From the NCBI GenBank assembly GCA_964627255.1, contig CAZVIN010000019.1, forward strand, positions 1 through 42,785: a DNA stretch of 42,785 nucleotides. Reading direction: 5' to 3'. The notes under the pieces are model-generated. The model saw nothing but the letters and a program-made list of their open reading frames with translations. It did not search any database and was not told the origin of the DNA. How positions within the stretch are numbered: position 1 is the stretch's first letter; each line of letters opens with the position of its first letter. A program made the translations under genes and the position numbers. Source of the stretch: CALLJL01 sp964627255. Lineage in GTDB: Bacteria; Acidobacteriota; Aminicenantia; Aminicenantales; CALLJL01. This document shows, one piece after another, positions 1-9,600 of this stretch.

Positions 1-1
1 C

Positions 2-1051
2 GATTGCCCCCTCCCTGAATTTTATGACTTGGAGAGGGATTTCGAAGAAAAGAATAACCTCATCTTGCAGGTGCCATTAGATAAGTATCAGCAGCAATTA
101 GCAAGTTTAGAGAAAGCCCTTTCCAGTCCGAAAAACAGAGAAGGGGAGCAGGTTATCGATGCCGAGACGATGGAAAAGTTGCGAAGCTTGGGTTATGTCG
201 CCCAGCCAGCGGCTTCGCTGAAAAAAAACTTTGGCCCTGAGGACGATTTAAAAACGCTTCTTCCTTTGCAGGAAAAATTTGCCAAGGCCATGGGCGGCTA
301 TCACCGGGGAAAAGTGGAGGAGGCCATAACGGCGCTCAAAGAAATAATGGCCGACAGACCGAGCTTTGATTTAGCTTATTCCTATTTGGCCACAATCTAT
401 AAGCGAGAAGGACGGCTTCGCGAGGCCATCAAAGTTTTAAGAGAAGGGTTGGCCAATAATCCCCAAAGTTATTCTATTATAAGCACCTTTGGCATCCTTC
501 TGGCTGAATCGGGGTTGTATGATGAGGCCATTTCGGTTTTAGAAGTTGGGATTAATTTATGGGATTATGACCCGGAGATGTGGAATTACATAGGCATGGC
601 CTATTGGGGCAAAGGCGATTATAAAAAAGCCTTGGAAGCTTACCAGCAGGCCCTTTCCCTTGACCCTGATTATCCTCTTGTTTTTAATAATTTAGGGTCG
701 CTCCAGCTGTCGCTTTTTCTCCGCGATAAAAAAACCGAGGACCTGAATAAAGCCCTTAATTATTTTAAGCAGGCCATTGCCCTCGACCCAGAGTTAGTTT
801 CCGCCTATAACGGCTTAGGCGGGGCTTATAAGAAGCTGGGTAAAGTCGAGGAGGCCATCGCCTGCTGGCAAAAAGCGCTCGAGCTAAACCCCAATTATGA
901 TTTCTCTCTCTATAACCTTGGCCTCACATATTTTGAACTTGGGGATAAAAAGGCGGCCTTAAAATATTTAGAGAGATACCTGGAGGTGAAGAAAAATATA
1001 TCGGTCAGCGAAAAAGAAAAAATTGAGGCCTTAATCAGGCAATGCCGTTAA
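2..1051 (+). CDS. Sulfatase C-terminus fused to TPR domain (5' partial)
   Basis: The reading frame is open to the left edge, so this is the 3' part of a longer gene; the TTG at 29 is not a convincing start. The first residues (LPEFYDLERDFEEKNNL) match the end of sulfatase/phosphodiesterase-type alkaline phosphatase-fold domains, where a P-E-x-Y-D-L segment is followed by D-x-x-E-x-x-N-L. Next comes a linker ending in LRSLGYV, typical of sulfatase-TPR fusions. From roughly residue 95 to the end there are about seven tetratricopeptide repeats (for example YKKALEAYQQALSLDPDYP and VEEAIACWQKALELNPNY). The catalytic half lies outside the window, so the activity is inferred from the tail only. The TPR part probably mediates protein contacts, likely in the periplasm or at the membrane. 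No terminator is evident; a tetranucleotide repeat begins 19 bases after the stop. Confidence 0.75.
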   Translation, partial: DCPLPEFYDLERDFEEKNNLILQVPLDKYQQQLASLEKALSSPKNREGEQVIDAETMEKLRSLGYVAQPAASLKKNFGPEDDLKTLLPLQEKFAKAMGGYHRGKVEEAITALKEIMADRPSFDLAYSYLATIYKREGRLREAIKVLREGLANNPQSYSIISTFGILLAESGLYDEAISVLEVGINLWDYDPEMWNYIGMAYWGKGDYKKALEAYQQALSLDPDYPLVFNNLGSLQLSLFLRDKKTEDLNKALNYFKQAIALDPELVSAYNGLGGAYKKLGKVEEAIACWQKALELNPNYDFSLYNLGLTYFELGDKKAALKYLERYLEVKKNISVSEKEKIEALIRQCR

Positions 1052-1070
1052 TAAGCAATTAGGTAGCACC

Positions 1071-1165
<95 letters not shown>

Positions 1166-1489
1166 ATCTGTTCAAAAATTGTCTTTATTTCTCTTTTTCT
1201 TTATTAGTATTTTCATAAGTAAACCTGGGCAGAATCTCGAAATAGGGGGAAGGCAAAGAGCCGCTTCCCGCGTAGGTTATCTCTGAGTCTGCTGGCCTAT
1301 GAATTATAAAAATATTAAATATTTTTTACTGATTCTCATTTGACCAAAGAAAATGGGGCGCACAGCGCTGAACCTTAACTCCACGTCAAAATTAAACGCT
1401 CAGCAGGACTTGTTTTTTCTTGGCTCTTAAGGATAATATCCCGACCGAGGAATAAGGCCCTTGCTTATGGGAGGCCTGAGGAGGTAGCC

Positions 1490-3034
1490 ATGGCGCTTCA
1501 CTGGGCTGATTTGTCGGTGTTTATTTTATTTTTCCTCATCGTGGTCAGCGTGAGTATGTACAAGAGCCGCCGGGAAAGGACCGGCGAGGAATTTTTCCTG
1601 GCCGGCCGAGGCTTAGTTTGGCCGTTAATCGGTTTTTCTTTGATTGCCGCCAACATTTCTACCGAACATTTCGTGGGGATGTCAGGCCAGGGAGCTGGAA
1701 TGGCGGGAATGGCCGTAGCCAGCTATGAGTGGATGGCAGCCGTTGTTCTGGTTTTAGTTGCCGCCTTTTTTCTCCCCAAATTTCTACGGAGCGGCATTTA
1801 TACCATTCCCGAGTTCTTAGAATACCGCTATTCCCCGGCTGCCAGGGCAATTATGGCTTTTTATCAAGTGATTGTTTATGTAGCCGTAAGTATTGCCGCA
1901 GTAGTTTATACAGGGGCTTTGGCCCTTCACACCATTTTTGACCTTGACCTCACTCTGTCTGTTTGGCTGATAGGCGTCATTGCCGCCGTTTATACTACTT
2001 GGGGAGGCCTAAAAGCCGTCGCCTGGGCTGACCTTTTCCAGGGCTCGGGTCTCATTTTAGGCGGCTTGGTGGTCATGGTGCTGGGCTTCAAGGCTGTTGG
2101 TGGGGTCAAGGCTTTCTTGGCTGCCAACCCTGAGAAACTCCATGTCATTCTCCCCTCCAGTCACCCGGTTGTCCCCTGGACAGCCTTGGTTGTTGGTCTG
2201 TGGATTCCTAATTTTTATTACTGGGGTTTAAATCAATTCATTACGCAGCGGACCTTGGCGGCCCGCAGTCTGCGGCAGGGTCAGTTAGGAATCATCTGGG
2301 CAGCCTTTCTTAAGCTTCTTATCCCCTTCATCATTATTTTTCCCGGAATTATGTCCTACCAGCTTTTCCGAGACAGGCTAACAGCTCCAGGAGCCACCAC
2401 CGACATGGCCTATCCATTGCTTATCAGAAACCTGGTCGGACCTGGCCTTCGTGGTTTTATCCTCGCCGCCATTGCCGGCGCGGTGATCAGTACCCTTGGT
2501 TCTTTGCTGAATTCAGTTTCTACGCTCTTGACCATGGACCTCTATAAGCGGCATCTCAAGAAAGATGCCAGCGGCGAGTCCTTGGTCAAAATAGGCCGTC
2601 TTGCGACGCTAATTTTTGTATTCTTAGTTTGCCTCCTCGCTCCTCACTTGGCCAATCCTAAATTTAAAGGCATTTTTAACTACATCCAGGAATTTCAAGG
2701 CTATATTTCTCCCGGCATTTTGGCCGCTTTTGTTTTTGGTCTTTTTAGTCGGCGGACGCCGGCTGTGGCCGGTCTGGCTTCTCTTTTAGGCTGTGTGCCT
2801 CTCTACGGCTTTTTGCAATGGAAATTTGGGTATATCGCCTTTCTTAACCGGATGGCCATTACCTTTGTTATTCTTATTATTATAATGGCGATAATAACTT
2901 GGCTGAAGCCGCTTCCTGAGCCGAAAAAGCTGCCGGTTCAGGCTAATTTTGACCTCCGTCCCGCGCCTGCTCTCCGTTGGCTTGGTCCCTTAATTATTGC
3001 CGTTACCTTAATACTCTATATTATTTTCTGGTAA
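1490..3034 (+). CDS. Sodium:solute symporter, SGLT-like (SSS family)
   Basis: A 514-residue polytopic inner-membrane protein of the solute:sodium symporter family. It should couple Na+ entry to uptake of a sugar or similar solute. It follows the vSGLT pattern closely: LIAANIS then SGQGAGM near residues 51-71, SYEWM around Glu80, the block GIYTIPEF, then YYWGLNQF with Asn248, FLKLLIPF with Lys275, and YIQEFQG late in the protein. These correspond to sugar-contacting Glu88, Asn260, Lys294 and Gln428 of vSGLT. The vSGLT Gln69 position is His60 here and a Tyr contact is Phe250, so the sugar may differ. The ATG at 1490 has a strong GAGGAGGT ribosome site at 1478-1485. About 14 hydrophobic segments can be traced. 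It stands alone between two large gaps, next to a sulfatase-TPR gene and a secreted peptidase, consistent with polymer scavenging. Confidence 0.9.
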   Translation: MALHWADLSVFILFFLIVVSVSMYKSRRERTGEEFFLAGRGLVWPLIGFSLIAANISTEHFVGMSGQGAGMAGMAVASYEWMAAVVLVLVAAFFLPKFLRSGIYTIPEFLEYRYSPAARAIMAFYQVIVYVAVSIAAVVYTGALALHTIFDLDLTLSVWLIGVIAAVYTTWGGLKAVAWADLFQGSGLILGGLVVMVLGFKAVGGVKAFLAANPEKLHVILPSSHPVVPWTALVVGLWIPNFYYWGLNQFITQRTLAARSLRQGQLGIIWAAFLKLLIPFIIIFPGIMSYQLFRDRLTAPGATTDMAYPLLIRNLVGPGLRGFILAAIAGAVISTLGSLLNSVSTLLTMDLYKRHLKKDASGESLVKIGRLATLIFVFLVCLLAPHLANPKFKGIFNYIQEFQGYISPGILAAFVFGLFSRRTPAVAGLASLLGCVPLYGFLQWKFGYIAFLNRMAITFVILIIIMAIITWLKPLPEPKKLPVQANFDLRPAPALRWLGPLIIAVTLILYIIFW

Positions 3035-3108
3035 TAATTATTGGCGCTAATTGATTATAATCTGGTCTCAAAAAAGAGTTTTGAAGAGCGGCATTTAAAA
3101 CAATAGAA

Positions 3109-3143
3109 TTGGTGACAACTCAAATATTTACCAAATTTTTCGC
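3109..3143 (+). repeat. REP-like motif, copy A
   Basis: The 35 bases starting TTGGTGACA and containing ATATTTACC match the copy at 34619-34653 at 30 positions. It lies in the 442-base gap 3035-3476. I see no convincing gene in that gap; the short open frames on both strands do not look like protein families. Confidence 0.6.
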
Positions 3144-3362
3144 TCCCCCATTTTTCCCTATTCTTCATTTTAATCTTTGCGTCATTCGTATTGCCAGGAT
3201 AGGTTATGGGGTTAACCAGGCGATCGCAGGGCTTATAATAAAGATTTTGGCTCTCAGCCTTGTTGAATCGAGCTTCAAGGGAACCCATTGGCGGCGAAAA
3301 TTTACGGCCCAAAATTTACGAACCAGAGCCGAGCAAGGGAGACCCTAAGCGTGGGAAGAAAA

Positions 3363-3386
3363 TTGGTGTCGCCTTAAATGTTTCCC
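3363..3386 (+). repeat. REP-like motif, copy C (diverged)
   Basis: Twenty-four bases (TTGGTGTCGCCTTAAATG then TTTCCC) match the start of the copy at 34619 at 19 positions. Copies A and C have the same orientation about 250 bases apart, bracketing a segment without a recognisable gene. Confidence 0.4.
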
Positions 3387-3518
3387 TTTTTTAAGGATTC
3401 TAACGAACTCTTGGAATTTTAATCTTATCGCTTTTACTCGAAAATTTAGGATAGTCGTTAATTTTTAGCCCCGGTTTTGTTATATTTAAACAGTCATTTC
3501 TGGATGAAAGGAGGCCGC

Positions 3519-6275
3519 ATGAGAAAAGTCTGGTTAGGTTTATTTTCAGGATTCTTTTTGTTGTTATTCATCGTGGCCGCAATAAAGCCTGGTCCTACTT
3601 TAGTCTTAGCTCAGGAAGAACCTTCCTCTCAAGAAGGAAAGCAGGCTAAGCTCTGGACTGCGGAAGACATTATCTTGGCGGAGTCTGCCTCCAACTGGGA
3701 GATTTCGCCTGACGGGAAATGGACTGTCTGGGTTAAGAGCCGGATGGATAAGGAGAAAAACGGCCGCATCTCCAACCTTTTCTTAACCAACCTGGAAACA
3801 AGAAAAGAGACCCAGCTCACCAGGACTTCCGAAAACCATTCTCGGCCGAAATGGTCCCCTGACGGAAGTCTGATTTCTTTTCTTAGCTCTCGACCTCTGC
3901 CCAAGCCGAAACCGGATGTGGCCGGTTCGCAGCTCTGGCTGATTAATCCTTTTGGTGGCGAGCCCTATCCCTTGACGGAGCTCAGCCGCGGGATACGCAA
4001 TTATTACTGGATTGATAACGAGACGATTATTTTTAGCGCCCAGGAAGACCCGACGTTGTATGAACAAGAATTAAAGAAAAAGAAAGATACCTCGCAGGTC
4101 ATTGACGACGTCGAACATGAACCACCCGTGAGGCTGTTTAAATTGACCGTGAAAGATAAAAAGATTACTCGGCTCACCGATAATAAAGATTTTATCAGCG
4201 TCTGGGCTCCTTCGCCTAACGGGAAAATGGCCGTCAGCAGTCATCAGCAGTATTTGAGTTTTGAATGGGACCACCGAATCCTGCCTAAAACTTTTCTCTT
4301 TAATTTGGAAACAGGCGAGAAAAAAGAGTTGTTTGCCGGTCAAAGAATTGTTCCCCAGTCGTTTAACTGGGCGAAGGATGGTTCTGGGTTTTATCTCGTT
4401 GCTCCTTTCAGTAGCGACCCTCGCTTTTTTACCGCCTCGATTGCGGTTCTTTATTTTTATGAAGTGTCTTCGGGCCGCTTAGCTCAGGTTAACCTGAGCT
4501 GGCCAAATGGCTTGGCCGAGAGGGATATAACGATAACCCCCGACGGTTTTATGGCGCTTCTGGCTGACGGGGTTAGATTGAAGTTAGCTCGGTACACCAA
4601 GAGCGGCTGGGAATGGAAAAAAGCCGATATTAGGGGAGAGCAGGCCGCGAACATTTTTGATTTTGCCCTGAGCGAAGATGGTCAGAAAATTGTTTATCTT
4701 TATACGACCGCCAGTCTTCCTCCCCAATGGTATGCTGGCTCCTTAGCTCAGGAGGCTATTGTTGGCCCCGTCCAGCTAACTAACCTTAACCCATCCTTTA
4801 AAGAGAAATTCATCGCGAAAACAGAAGTGGTGCGCTGGAAAGGCGCCTTGGGAGAGGAAATCGAGGGAATTCTTTACTATCCTAAGGATTATCAGCCGGG
4901 GAAGAAATACCCTCTTTTCACCGCGCCTCACGGCGGTCCGGCTGGTGCGGATATGGACGCCTGGGATGAAAGCTATGCCTATCCTCAGCAGCTTCTCTGC
5001 CAGCGGGGAGCTTTTGTTTTTAAACCTAATTATCACGGCAGTTCTAATTACGGGCTCAAGTTTGTCGAATCGATTAAGAACGGTAAGTATTATGAGTATC
5101 CAATCGAGGATATTGAAAAGGGCGTGGATTTTCTTATTGGGAGGGGGCTGATTGACCCAGAAAAGATTGGGTCTTTTGGCTGGTCGAATGGGTCAATTCT
5201 TTCCATCGGGTTATGTGTTCATAATCCCAAACGCTACAAAGTGATTGGCGCCGGCGCCGGCGACGTGGAGTTTATCAGCGATTGGGCCAACGTCGATTTT
5301 GGCCATTCCTTTGATACTTTCTATTTTGGCAAATCACCGCTTGAGGACCCGCTGCTTTACGTGAGGTTGTCGCCATTTTTTAAATTAGACCGGGTGGAGG
5401 CACCGACGATTATCTTCTTTGGCACCGAAGACAGGAATGTTCCTACTGACCAAGGCTGGTCGCATTATCGGGCTCTTTATCATTTGGGTAAGGTGCCGGT
5501 AAAATTTATCCTTTTTCCTGGTGAACCCCATGGGCTTCGTCAATTCAGTCATCAGTTGCGGAAAGTAGAGGAGGAGATGGCCTGGTTTGACCAGTATTTC
5601 TTTAAAACCTACCAAGCGAAAAACGAAGCCTTCAAGGAGGATTCGCCGCTCAGTTGGTCGCTCCGGCTCAAAAAGGCTGCCCGGGAAGGGGCGCTTTTTG
5701 GCGTGAAGGTAGGGAGTGGCGAGCTCGTTCCTGAAGTTATTAAAAGAGGTAACCTGTCCATCGGTCGGTTTGAAGTAACTCGGGCCCAATTGGCTGCTTT
5801 TGACCCTTCCTACAGATTTCCCGCGGGAACAGAAAATTATCCGGCTAACGGAATTAGCTTTGAAAAAGCGCAAGCTTATGTTGAATGGCTGACTAAGATT
5901 ACTGGTGAACCGTGGCGTTTGCCCAAGGAAGAGGAAGTGGCCAAGCTGTATGAGCCTCGGAGCGAGGAAAACACTCTCGATTACTGGGCTGGATACAGAC
6001 TAAACCCTGATGATGCCTTGCGCCTTAAACCCAAGGTAAAAGAGCTTGGCGACAGCGCCGGGTTACTGAAAGAAGTGGGTAGTTTTCCCGGCGTTGGCTC
6101 CGATGAAGAGGATTATCTTTTTGACTTGGGAGGCAACGTCGCAGAATGGGGCATCAGCAAGGATGGAAAGCCTAAGCCCCTGGGCGGAAGTGCTGACCGT
6201 CCCGCTGACCAGAAGGGCGTTCCCTTTGAGCCCGCTCCGGATTATGTTGGCATTAGAGTGGTTCGAGGTAAATAG
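3519..6275 (+). CDS. Secreted S9 prolyl-oligopeptidase family peptidase with C-terminal FGE-sulfatase domain
   Basis: I place the start at ATG 3519 because AAAGGAGG (3507-3514) sits four bases upstream; an upstream in-frame codon at 3477 lacks a site. A TATATT at 3481-3486 could be the -10 element. The 918-residue product begins with a signal peptide or anchor (MRKVWLGLFSGFFLLLFIV). A WD-like beta-propeller covers about residues 35-430 and an alpha/beta-hydrolase peptidase about 430-690. The catalytic triad reads as Ser556 (GWSNGS), Asp638 (GTEDRNVP) and His671 (GEPHG). The nucleophile elbow ends in Gly-Ser rather than the usual Gly-Gly. From about residue 715 to the end there is an FGE-sulfatase (SUMF1-like) domain: IGRFEVTRAQ, WRLPKEEEV, FDLGGNVAEWG, VGIRVVRG. 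I see no catalytic cysteine pair in it, so it is probably a binding or structural module. The role is likely extracytoplasmic peptide degradation. Confidence 0.88.
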   Translation: MRKVWLGLFSGFFLLLFIVAAIKPGPTLVLAQEEPSSQEGKQAKLWTAEDIILAESASNWEISPDGKWTVWVKSRMDKEKNGRISNLFLTNLETRKETQLTRTSENHSRPKWSPDGSLISFLSSRPLPKPKPDVAGSQLWLINPFGGEPYPLTELSRGIRNYYWIDNETIIFSAQEDPTLYEQELKKKKDTSQVIDDVEHEPPVRLFKLTVKDKKITRLTDNKDFISVWAPSPNGKMAVSSHQQYLSFEWDHRILPKTFLFNLETGEKKELFAGQRIVPQSFNWAKDGSGFYLVAPFSSDPRFFTASIAVLYFYEVSSGRLAQVNLSWPNGLAERDITITPDGFMALLADGVRLKLARYTKSGWEWKKADIRGEQAANIFDFALSEDGQKIVYLYTTASLPPQWYAGSLAQEAIVGPVQLTNLNPSFKEKFIAKTEVVRWKGALGEEIEGILYYPKDYQPGKKYPLFTAPHGGPAGADMDAWDESYAYPQQLLCQRGAFVFKPNYHGSSNYGLKFVESIKNGKYYEYPIEDIEKGVDFLIGRGLIDPEKIGSFGWSNGSILSIGLCVHNPKRYKVIGAGAGDVEFISDWANVDFGHSFDTFYFGKSPLEDPLLYVRLSPFFKLDRVEAPTIIFFGTEDRNVPTDQGWSHYRALYHLGKVPVKFILFPGEPHGLRQFSHQLRKVEEEMAWFDQYFFKTYQAKNEAFKEDSPLSWSLRLKKAAREGALFGVKVGSGELVPEVIKRGNLSIGRFEVTRAQLAAFDPSYRFPAGTENYPANGISFEKAQAYVEWLTKITGEPWRLPKEEEVAKLYEPRSEENTLDYWAGYRLNPDDALRLKPKVKELGDSAGLLKEVGSFPGVGSDEEDYLFDLGGNVAEWGISKDGKPKPLGGSADRPADQKGVPFEPAPDYVGIRVVRGK

Positions 6276-6386
6276 CTCTCAAAGCGGGAGTTATGAGTCA
6301 TAATTTGGGGCGCGAGGGAAAATTTTTCCCGAGCTAAAGACATTTTTTCTTTTTTGAGATGATAGGGCGAGGCTTTAAGTAGCCGA

Positions 6387-6539
6387 CTAATTGCGGCCCT
6401 GAACTCCTTGGGGTTTGGCTTCTAAGACTGAAATTATTTCCGGCGCTAAGAGAAAAATTTCAATTTTTTGCCTTACGTTTAAAGTCCTGAGCTTCGGTTT
6501 TGTTAATTCCAAAAATTCCTTGGCTAAACCTACGGACAC
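6387..6539 (-). CDS. Possible small ORF or gene remnant downstream of carB
   Basis: The 356-base gap 6276-6631 between two convergent genes contains a minus-strand frame open from about 6584 to a TAG at 6387-6389. A GTG at 6539 would give 50 residues (MSVGLAKEFLELTKPKLRTL, then VRQKIEIFLLAPEI, ending PQGVQGRN). The composition looks protein-like, but there is no good ribosome site and I do not recognise a family. It may be a 5'-truncated remnant or chance. An imperfect inverted repeat GGGAAAA-T-TTTTCCC (6318-6332) is the only other structure I noted, and it has too short a loop for a terminator. Confidence 0.25.
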   Translation of the reverse strand: MSVGLAKEFLELTKPKLRTLNVRQKIEIFLLAPEIISVLEAKPQGVQGRN

Positions 6540-6631
6540 GCCGTTTTCATAACACTCGCCTTGATGCTCTGATTTAAACCCTTTTTAAGTCTTTGGTGGC
6601 CTAAAACCGAATAATCTGAACATTGTCTGCT

Positions 6632-9600
6632 TTAGAAAAGAAGACGATGAATATCCTGGAGGCAGTAGATTTCGGGGACATTTTTTCTTCGTAACTCGAT
6701 AGCGGCACAAGCCGCACTGGCGGAAGGAATCGTGGTGAAGCAAGGTACGCGATAACTAAAGGCAACATGGCGGATAACTCGGGCGTCATCCATTTCTTGC
6801 TTGCCATTAGGAGTATTAAAAATTAGGCTTACCCAGCCTTTTCTTATGTCGTCTAAGATATTATGGCGAGAGGCCGAAACTTTGCCGACGGTCGCCGTTT
6901 TAAACCCATGCCGCTTTAAATATTGGGCGGTTCCTTCGGTGGCCGTGAAGCGAAATCCGAGGGAATCCAATTTTTCCACCAGCGGGAGAAGTCGTGGTTT
7001 GTCTTCATCGGGAACGCTAACAAAAACTCGGCCTCGCTTCGGAAGTTGAAACCCTGCTCCTTCTAAGGCCTTAAGGAAGGCCAAGCCAAAATAGCGGTCA
7101 ATGCCGATGGATTCGCCAGTCGAACGCATTTCCGGACCGAGGACAGGGTCGACTTCATGGAATTTATCAAAAGAAAAAACCGCTTCCTTGACCGCGATTA
7201 AATTATGGTTGGCGGGGGCTAATTTCATTTCGCGCAGTTTTTGACCCATGATCAGACGAGTCGCCACCTTGGCCAGGGGTATTCCCGTGGCCTTAGAAAC
7301 AAAAGGCACGGTTCTTGAAGCCCGCGGATTTACCTCCAGGATATAGATACGACTTCCCTTGACGGCCACCTGAACATTCATTAATCCAACCACCTTTAGC
7401 TCTCGGGCCATTAAAACCACCTGTCGCCGAATTTCTTCTACTAACCTATCAGCCAGAAAATATGGTGGCAAAACCATCGTGGCATCACCAGAATGAATTC
7501 CCGCCTCCTGGATGTGCTCTAAAATACCTCCCACGAAGACATCCTCACCGTCGCTGAGGAGGTCGACGTCGACCTCCACGGCATTTTCTAAAAATTCATC
7601 TATAAGCAAAGGATGTTCGCCCATGTATTCAGCGATAGCTTGGAGATATTTTTCTAAATCCTCTTCATTATGAATAACCTTCATCGCCCGGCCGCCTAAC
7701 ACATAGGACGGTCGGATAAGAACCGGATAGCCTATTCTGGCCGCCACGCTGAGAGCTTCATTAATTGTCCGGGCAGTACCGTTGCGGGGTCGGATGAGGC
7801 CAAGGCGCTCAAGAAAGACGTCGAATTTTTCCCGGTCTTCGCTAATATCAATCATTTCCGGGGAAGTTCCCAGGATATTAATCCCGTAAGCTTTTAATCC
7901 CAAAGCAATCTTAAGAGGCGTCTGACCGCCAAACTGGACGACGAGGCCAGCGGGCTTTTCTTTGAGCGCAATTTCGAGGACATCTTCCGTAGTGACGGGG
8001 TCAAAATAAAGCCGGTCAGAAATATCATAATCCGTGGAGACCGTTTCCGGGTTAGAGTTAATCATGATAGCCTTAATACCCATGTCCCGCAGCGCTAAGA
8101 CACCATGAACGCAGCAGTAATCGAACTCAATCCCTTGGCCGATACGATTAGGCCCTGAGCCAACGATGATCACTTTCTCGCTTTTCATTTCAGGTGACTC
8201 ATCCTCGTCTTCATAGGTAGAATAGAAATAAGGAGTCTCGGAGGCAAACTCGCCAGCGCAGGTATCGACAACCTTCCACATCGGCCTTATCCCTTCTTTC
8301 CAGCGGATCGCCCTGACCGCTTCTTCTTTAATTCCTAGAAGGTCGGCCAATCGGCGGTCAGAAAACCCCAATCTTTTGGCTTGGAAGAGGAGGGAGGCAT
8401 CAAGAGACCGGAAACCAGCTTGTTCTATTTTTTCTTCCCAAAAAACTATCTCCCGGATGTTCTCTAAGAAAAAGGGGTCTATCTTGGTCAAAGAAAATAT
8501 CTTTTCCAAGGTCAGACCGCGTCTCATGGCCTCAGCAATGGCCCAGAGGCGCTCGGAGTGCGGCTGGCTCAGGTTTTTCTCCAGCTCTTCGTCACCGAGG
8601 TGGCCGAAAATTTTTTCCAGACCCCAGCGATTAAATTCGAGAGAGCGAATAGCCTTAAGGAGGGCTTCCTTAAAGGTGCGGCCAATAGCCATAACTTCGC
8701 CCACTGATTTCATCTGGGTTGTTAATGAACCCGGCTCCTCAGGAAATTTTTCGAAGGCAAAACGGGGGATTTTAACGACCACATAATCAATGGCCGGTTC
8801 AAAGCAAGCTGGTGTCTTCTTGGTTATGTCATTAAGGAGCTCGTCCAAGGTGTAGCCCACGGCTAATTTAGCGGCAATCTTAGCTATCGGGAAGCCAGTG
8901 GCTTTGGAGGCTAAGGCAGAGGAGCGAGAAACCCGGGGGTTCATCTCAATGACCATCATGGCGCCGTTTTCCGGGTTAACGGCAAACTGAATATTTGACC
9001 CCCCGCAGGTAACTCCGATTTCTCTCATGATGGTTATAGCGGCGTCTCTCATCTGCTGATATTCTTTATCGGTCAAAGTCTGGGCGGGCGCCACCGTTAT
9101 CGAATCGCCAGTATGGACGCCCATCGGGTCAAGGTTTTCGATGGGACAGACAATAACCGCATTATCCCGGCTATCGCGCATTACTTCGAGCTCGAATTCT
9201 TTCCAGCCGGCGATGGATTGCTCTAAAAGTACCTGGGAAACTGGGCTTATGGCTAAAGCCAGAGGAATAAAGTGATGAAAGTCATCCCAGGTGTAAATGA
9301 GGCTACCGCCGGTGCCGCCGAGAGTAAAGGAGGGGCGGATAACTAGCGGAAAACCGACCTCTTTGGCCACCTGTTTGGCTTCTTTGACGGTACAAGCTAT
9401 GCCTGAAGCCGGAACCTTTAGTCCGACCCTTTCCATCGAACGGCGAAAAAGCTCTCTGTCTTCAGCTTTGCGGATGGAATCAGCCTTAACTCCTAAGAGC
9501 TCTACGCCATAACGAGCCAGCACCCCCTTTTCCTCGAGCTCGATAGCCAGGTTGAGGGCCTTTTGCCCCCCTAAGGTAGCCAAGAGGCCATGGGGTCTTT

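Noticed and set aside
1179..1207. TTGTCT, 17-base spacer, TATTAG as a symporter promoter
   Set aside because: Both boxes are weak matches, and they lie almost 300 bases upstream of the gene in T-rich sequence.
3055..3348. Overlapping 85-residue (-) and 79-residue (+) frames in the gap before the S9 peptidase
   Set aside because: No ribosome sites, no recognisable domain, and one begins inside the REP-like motif.
6318..6332. GGGAAAA-T-TTTTCCC as an intrinsic terminator
   Set aside because: The central spacer is one base, so a stable hairpin cannot form as drawn, and it is AT-rich.
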